Positions 59,785 through 64,000 of a stretch of 64,000 nucleotides of DNA are shown in pieces. The notes under the pieces were generated by a model. It did not search any database, had not been told where the DNA came from, and worked only from the letters and a program-made list of their open reading frames with translations. A program made the translations under genes and the position numbers. Source of the DNA: Odobenus rosmarus divergens (Eukaryota; Chordata; Mammalia; Carnivora; Odobenidae); NCBI RefSeq assembly GCF_000321225.1, contig NW_004450381.1, positions 1,002,602-1,066,601 on the forward strand, given 5' to 3'. How positions within the stretch are numbered: position 1 is the stretch's first letter; every line of letters begins with the position of its first letter.

Positions 59785-59889
59785 CTGTGGAGAGATGGAC
59801 ACTGTTTACTTCTTGGAAACTGGAGTCTAGCACTACGTACATTTGGGAAATCTGGCCTGAAAAATTTGCACTATGCCTACCTCAGTCTG

Positions 59890-60120
59890 GATGCAAATGG
59901 TGGGAGCCATCTTCTGTAGCGGTTAAGAACACAGAGCTTGGAGTGAAACATTTCCCCATTCCCCACAAGACCTCTCTGTTTTCAGAGTATGGTGTCAGGC
60001 ACACCTCTTAGCCTCAGCTTCCTAACAAGCCATGTCAACACAATTATTACTCATGCTCCATAAAGTGTTGTAAAATTAATGAAATTTAGATATAGCTCCT
60101 ACATGTGGTAGGGCCTAGGT
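59890..60120 (+). repeat. MIR-type relic in PRAME-family intron 2
   Basis: Sense MIR layout: AGCGGTTAAGAACACAGAGC, later CTCAGCTTCCTAACAAGCC and CCTACATGTGGTAGGGCC. Confidence 0.6.
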
Positions 60121-60684
60121 TTTACCTGGTGGAAGATTCAGGAAGATGGTTCCCCATGCTTCTATTTACTCAAAGACCAGAACCCAGTAGAACAGCTCCC
60201 TATTCCAGGGCATGCCACAGAGAAGTCTGTGAGACATAAATGAGGGGAATGAGTTCACTAAATCAGTTGAGCTTAGATATTGTGGGGGCAGTTCCCTCCC
60301 TCAAACACCACCCTCACAACTTACCATACTTATTCACCTTCTCTACAGAAGCTCTAGGAAGACAAGACCCTGATTTTGTTCAGGGTTTCATATCCTTTCT
60401 TAGCTGTCTGCTTGGCATGGACTAAGTGCATGAATGAAATGAGTGTGCGAGTGAATGTATGGGTGGATGAGATGCCAATTTCAGACGTGCATCTTTCTCT
60501 TCTAAAGCAGCCGATAGCCAATGGCTGGCCCAGGACCCCGGCCTTGGAGTCTGGGTCCAGCAGTGACTCTGCGGACTCACAGAAGGGGAAGTCCAGACCT
60601 GTCTCTGCACCGACGCAGCAATGCCCAGAGACCCATCCAGGGATCCTGGCCTCTGTACCTTCTGACGACCTGCCGCACACTCAC

Positions 60685-61270
60685 CTCAGCATCTTCTGTA
60701 GCTGGCCCGAGAGACAGCCGAAGATGAGATGGAGCTTCTGAAGGTGGCCCAGCAGACTTAGCAAAGAGAAACAGTCTGCAGGGAAATCCCAGGGGATGTC
60801 GCTCATGACGAGGTGGCCCAGACTGCTCATCTGCCCCACGTGGGTGAAGAACTGGGTGAGGTCCGACCGGAAGGAAAAACTACTCCTGTGATAAGGCCTC
60901 ACTTCTCGGATGGTCTCCAGCTCCAGCATTCCCAGGATCTCTACGAGGCAGCGGAACGGCACCTGGTTGATGACCAGGGTCTGACAGCAGAGGCACAGAC
61001 AGCCATGGCTCTTCTCGACTCTCTGCAGTATGTACGAGGAGAACCCCGACAAGTGGAAGAAGCCAAACAAACCACTGAGGAAAAGGTCTGTGTGGATTTC
61101 CACGGGTTCTTGGAGATGTGGAGGCTGTTCTCTGGAACGGCGCCAGCGGGTCTGCCTCCAGCTCTTCCAGCATGTGCATGATGACAAAGGGGGCGGGAGT
61201 AGTCTCAGAGCACTCCTCCCAGTTGGAGTGCTCAAAGTCATGGGTAAAATCCAGCACCTTCAGCTTCGAT
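60685..61270 (-). CDS. PRAME-family coding exon 2 (frame-changed)
   Basis: After acceptor CCCCACGGGAG the exon reads SKLKVLDFTHDFEHSNWEE in the exon-1 frame. It later shows EIHTDLFLSGLFGFFHL, CLCLCCQTLVI, ILGMLELETIREVRPYH and LTQFFTHVGQMSSLGHLV in the next frame. The donor is CTGAG/GTGAGT. The switch lies between 61,241 and 60,880, most likely near 61,100-61,170. Confidence 0.8.
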
Positions 61271-61681
61271 CTCCCGTGGGGAATGAGGCGGAGAGCAGAG
61301 ACTGGGACTTTCCAGCCAGCAGAGCAGGGCTGGTAGGAGACCAGCAGCAGCAGACCCTGGGAAGGGGCCTCTGGGCCAAGCCAGCAGCCCTGCCCACTGC
61401 CATCTGCTATGCCTTCGAAGGGCCCTCCTCAGTGCCCACCTTTCATACAGTCTGGAGATACCACCCAGGAACCTAGCCACACTCTTCACCACCTCAGCAG
61501 CGTGATCAGCTCTGAATACCCCAGGGCTCTCTCCTCAGAGGGACCCTGAGCAATGGCCTCAAGGCCTCACAATGATCGATGCTGTACCTGGTAGCACATG
61601 CTTGGGCCCCAAGTCCCTGAATCCAGCTCCCGCTTCCTCAATTCACAGCGCCCCTAACCAGCACCCCGTCTCTCCAGTTAC

Positions 61682-61971
61682 CTGGGGCATGCAACATTGG
61701 TAGGAACCAATTCCAGCCGATCTAGAACAGCTTCCAAGAGGTCTTGAGTTATTGACTGATCTCTTAACGATCCCAGACAGAGGCAGAGGAAGGGCCAGGC
61801 CCGCACTATTGCTGTCACAGTCTTTGTGTGTCCTCCATCAAAGGCTGCCATGGACAGTGTTGGGAAAAGGCCCACAGGGAGCTCCTCCAAGGCACAGACA
61901 GCTGAGTCCTCATCATTCAGCAGGCTCTGTGCTGCAAGATCCAAGAGACTGAGAAGGTCTTGTCCGCTCAT
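61682..61971 (-). CDS. PRAME-family coding exon 1
   Basis: Open from ATG 61971 through LPVGLFPTLSMAAFDGGHTK and VRAWPFLCLCLGSL to VACP, donor GTAACT. An upstream in-frame GTG (61977) is not needed: the ATG matches the family start (MS..., then LxxLAxQSLL). It corresponds to the N-terminal PRAME cap region. Confidence 0.85.
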
Positions 61972-61999
61972 CTCCACTGACCTGGCTCAAGGTAAGGGA

Positions 62000-64000
62000 A
62001 AATCCTGAGTGGATTTTTACAGACCTCAGCTTCCCTCTTTTCGGCCAGGACAACCCAGCCTCCACCATCCTTCTTAGCAGGAAGTGAGATCCCCGGAGGT
62101 CCCCCAGCCCTCCTTCCATCCTACAACTTCTAGTCCTAAATCTGCAGCTCGCTCGCTCTCTGCTGGTGGCACCCAGTGTCCCTTACCCTGATCCCAGCTG
62201 GCTTAATTAGGGCTTTATCTCCATTCCTTATTGTGCTTCAGAGCATAAATTGTTTCAAACTTCACCTCTTGAACTTTGCCCAAGATCATCCCCATCTCCA
62301 AGGTGATTTTAAGGAGGACTGAACAACCCATCCTTTACCCTAGCCCAGTGTAAGAGGTCAGGTCCTGAGATTTTGTTTGCCTTCTCTGGCAGGCAGGCCT
62401 TCTAAAACGGTAATGGCAACTTTCCACATGTTCAGATCTGGCCTCCTTCCTGCTCTACAGAGTGCATTCCTACTCACATTCCACCAGGCTTCAATGCAAT
62501 TCAGAGACAAAAAAATTCTTTTCAAAAAATCAAAAAGATGTACATCTCCTCTTGTGGGCCTAATAAAATTCTGCACAGAATGTCAAAAAAGACAAGAAAA
62601 AGGAAAATTAAAGCACCATCCCAAGTATAAGTAGATACAACAATCCTAAATAAAATAATTAAAGAGAACGAAGCAGCATCTCATAACGAAGCAGAATCAC
62701 AGAGCGTTTCTTCCAGGAACCAAAGGAGAGTGACACAGTAGAGAACCTATCCGTGCACTCTGATGACACTTGGACGACTGAACACGAGTGCTCTGAGCTG
62801 CCACCCGAAAACCCAAATGCAGTAAAGAAGAGTTAAAACCAGAAAGTCAGAGAGAAGGAGTTAGACATCCCTGCTCTTCAAGAAAAAGCCAAGTTTTGGA
62901 ATCTGGAAAAAGGTGGATCAGGTGAACTAGTGCACGGCACACAGAAGCCAAAACCTAAGCCTGTGTGGACGGTGAAGTCAGAAATCAATTGTCAAACCTG
63001 CAAAGGCCTCAGGAGTGACGCCCACAAGCAGGGCCCCGGGCAAGGGCCAAAGAGCGTGGCTGGCCCTGTGGTACCGGAGGAGTCTCTACAAACACGGGCA
63101 CTTCCCTCCACCACCAGCACAGCCCGCAGTCGGCACCTGGGCCCAACCTTCCTCCGGGTCCCGCCCTGACTCCGCTCTGCGGCTCCCTGGAGCAGCTCTC
63201 AGCCCCCACCCTACAGCCCGCTGCTCTTCTGTGTGCTAGAGCCGGTTTGGTCAATGATCATTTTAACCACCAAAACACTGGACTCTGACCCACCTGAGCA
63301 TTTCCCACCTATGTATGAGTGAGAAGGGCCACCTGCTCAGAGCTGAGGCCCGGGAGGCAGGTTGGAGCAGACAGGGCAGGAGAGGGAGCACCAGGCCCAT
63401 CACAATCCACCAATTGTTCTGATGGCAGAGGCTGTGTCTGAAGCTTCCCCCTGGACTTCGGAAATGTCCCATTTCTCTGAAGGAACAGCCCCAGGGAAGC
63501 CGCATGCCTGCGACCCTCAGGGGCATCTCTGCCCTTGCCTCTCCTTCATGCCCCCTCACTCCTCAAAAGTCTGTCCGAATACCAAACTCTTCACGAGGCA
63601 TGTATAATCTACTGACGTCTGCACAAGACACAGAGAAGAGGTTCCCCAAAACTTGGCAGTGAGAATTCCTCATACTGAGACAATCTCGCTTCCCCTCCCT
63701 CGGCCTGTCGCCTTCCTGCCAGATGCCTTCCTTAGGAGGAGCCATTCACACCTGCAGCTTCTCCCAGCTGAAGCCCCTAAGCATCTCCCTGCTGCACACC
63801 TAAAGGATCCTCACCAACCTCCCTCTATGGTGGAGGGGCATGTCATAAGCACACATTCTACTTGTCCCACTGATTTCTCAGGGCCTTCTCCTAGGTTCCA
63901 ATGCATTGTTTCCACTGCATCGGAATTTTCAGCCCAAGGCCCACGGGTCTCAGCCCAGCAGGATATAAGCTGAGGCCTCTGGCCCCTTTGCTTGCCCACA
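62000..64000. other. Upstream of the PRAME-family gene; no gene assigned
   Basis: No SINEC present. Protein-like frames at 62,500-63,010 (+) are discussed in the findings. The frames at 63,263-63,990 have no recognised domain. No CpG island or clear promoter for the PRAME-family copy was seen. Confidence 0.45.

Larger units (their letters stand above)
59259..61971 (-). pseudogene. PRAME-family gene, three coding exons, one-base frame change in exon 2
   Basis: PRAME-family proteins are leucine-rich-repeat proteins expressed in testis and tumours. PRAME itself is a CUL2 ubiquitin-ligase substrate receptor and retinoic-acid-receptor repressor (family knowledge). Exons are 61971-61682 (ATG, MSGQDLLSLLDLAAQSLL), 61270-60685 and 59784-59259 (stop). 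The splice phases are 2/1 at both joins, as in human PRAME. Expected length is about 466 residues, against about 470-510 in the family. Exon 2 is 586 nt. With these phases it should be a multiple of three plus three, but is one nucleotide off. The exon-1 frame stops at 60880, while family similarity from about EPVEIHTDLF to the exon end lies in the next frame. It is therefore a pseudogene, or holds one assembly error. The position beside the lambda V region matches human PRAME. Confidence 0.88.

Overview
This is nuclear DNA from a carnivoran mammal. About fifty copies of the carnivore tRNA-Lys-derived SINE (SINEC) are visible, recognised by the box 'GCGCCTGGGTGGCTCAG' and an (AAATA)n/poly(A) tail. 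I saw neither the young dog-type SINEC_Cf nor the cat-type consensus, so a non-canid caniform (bear, panda, seal or mustelid group) is the best guess. This is an inference, not proof. The gene order TOP3B - immunoglobulin lambda V-type relics - PRAME matches the mammalian TOP3B/IGL/PRAME neighbourhood (human 22q11.2).

Layout. 1-16.3 kb: the 5' half of TOP3B (DNA topoisomerase III beta) on the minus strand. Nine intact coding exons give residues 1-366, including the catalytic residues, and a CpG-island promoter lies at about 15.9-16.3 kb. The remaining exons lie beyond the left edge. 17.2-18.3 kb: a consensus CTCF-type motif, then an IGLV1-like V pseudogene with a decayed 23-bp-spacer recombination signal and a SINE inside its V exon. 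19.2-21.3 kb: a broken processed copy of PECR. 21-29 kb: intergenic DNA with MIR, MLT1 and SINE relics and a small CpG-rich promoter-like segment at 24.45-24.75 kb. 29.6-30.1 kb: a second, IGLV5-like V pseudogene. 31-57 kb: a nest of old L1, Tigger-type DNA transposons (including a decayed Tigger1 transposase), LTRs and many SINEs. It also holds a processed SFR1 pseudogene and an initiator-tRNA-Met-like relic. 59.2-62.0 kb: a three-coding-exon PRAME-family gene on the minus strand; exons 1 and 3 are open, exon 2 carries a one-base frame change. 62-64 kb: mostly unassigned unique sequence.

Only TOP3B looks like an intact protein-coding gene. The PRAME-family copy is probably a pseudogene, or holds one sequencing error. 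No microbial-type system, CRISPR array or operon is present. The most informative items are the two orphan lambda V relics outside any visible V cluster, the RSS remnant, the PRAME frame change, the CTCF-like sites and the cryptic promoter at 24.5 kb. Repeat family names come from recognition by eye, not from a database search. SINE boundaries are mostly supported by target-site duplications (TSDs).
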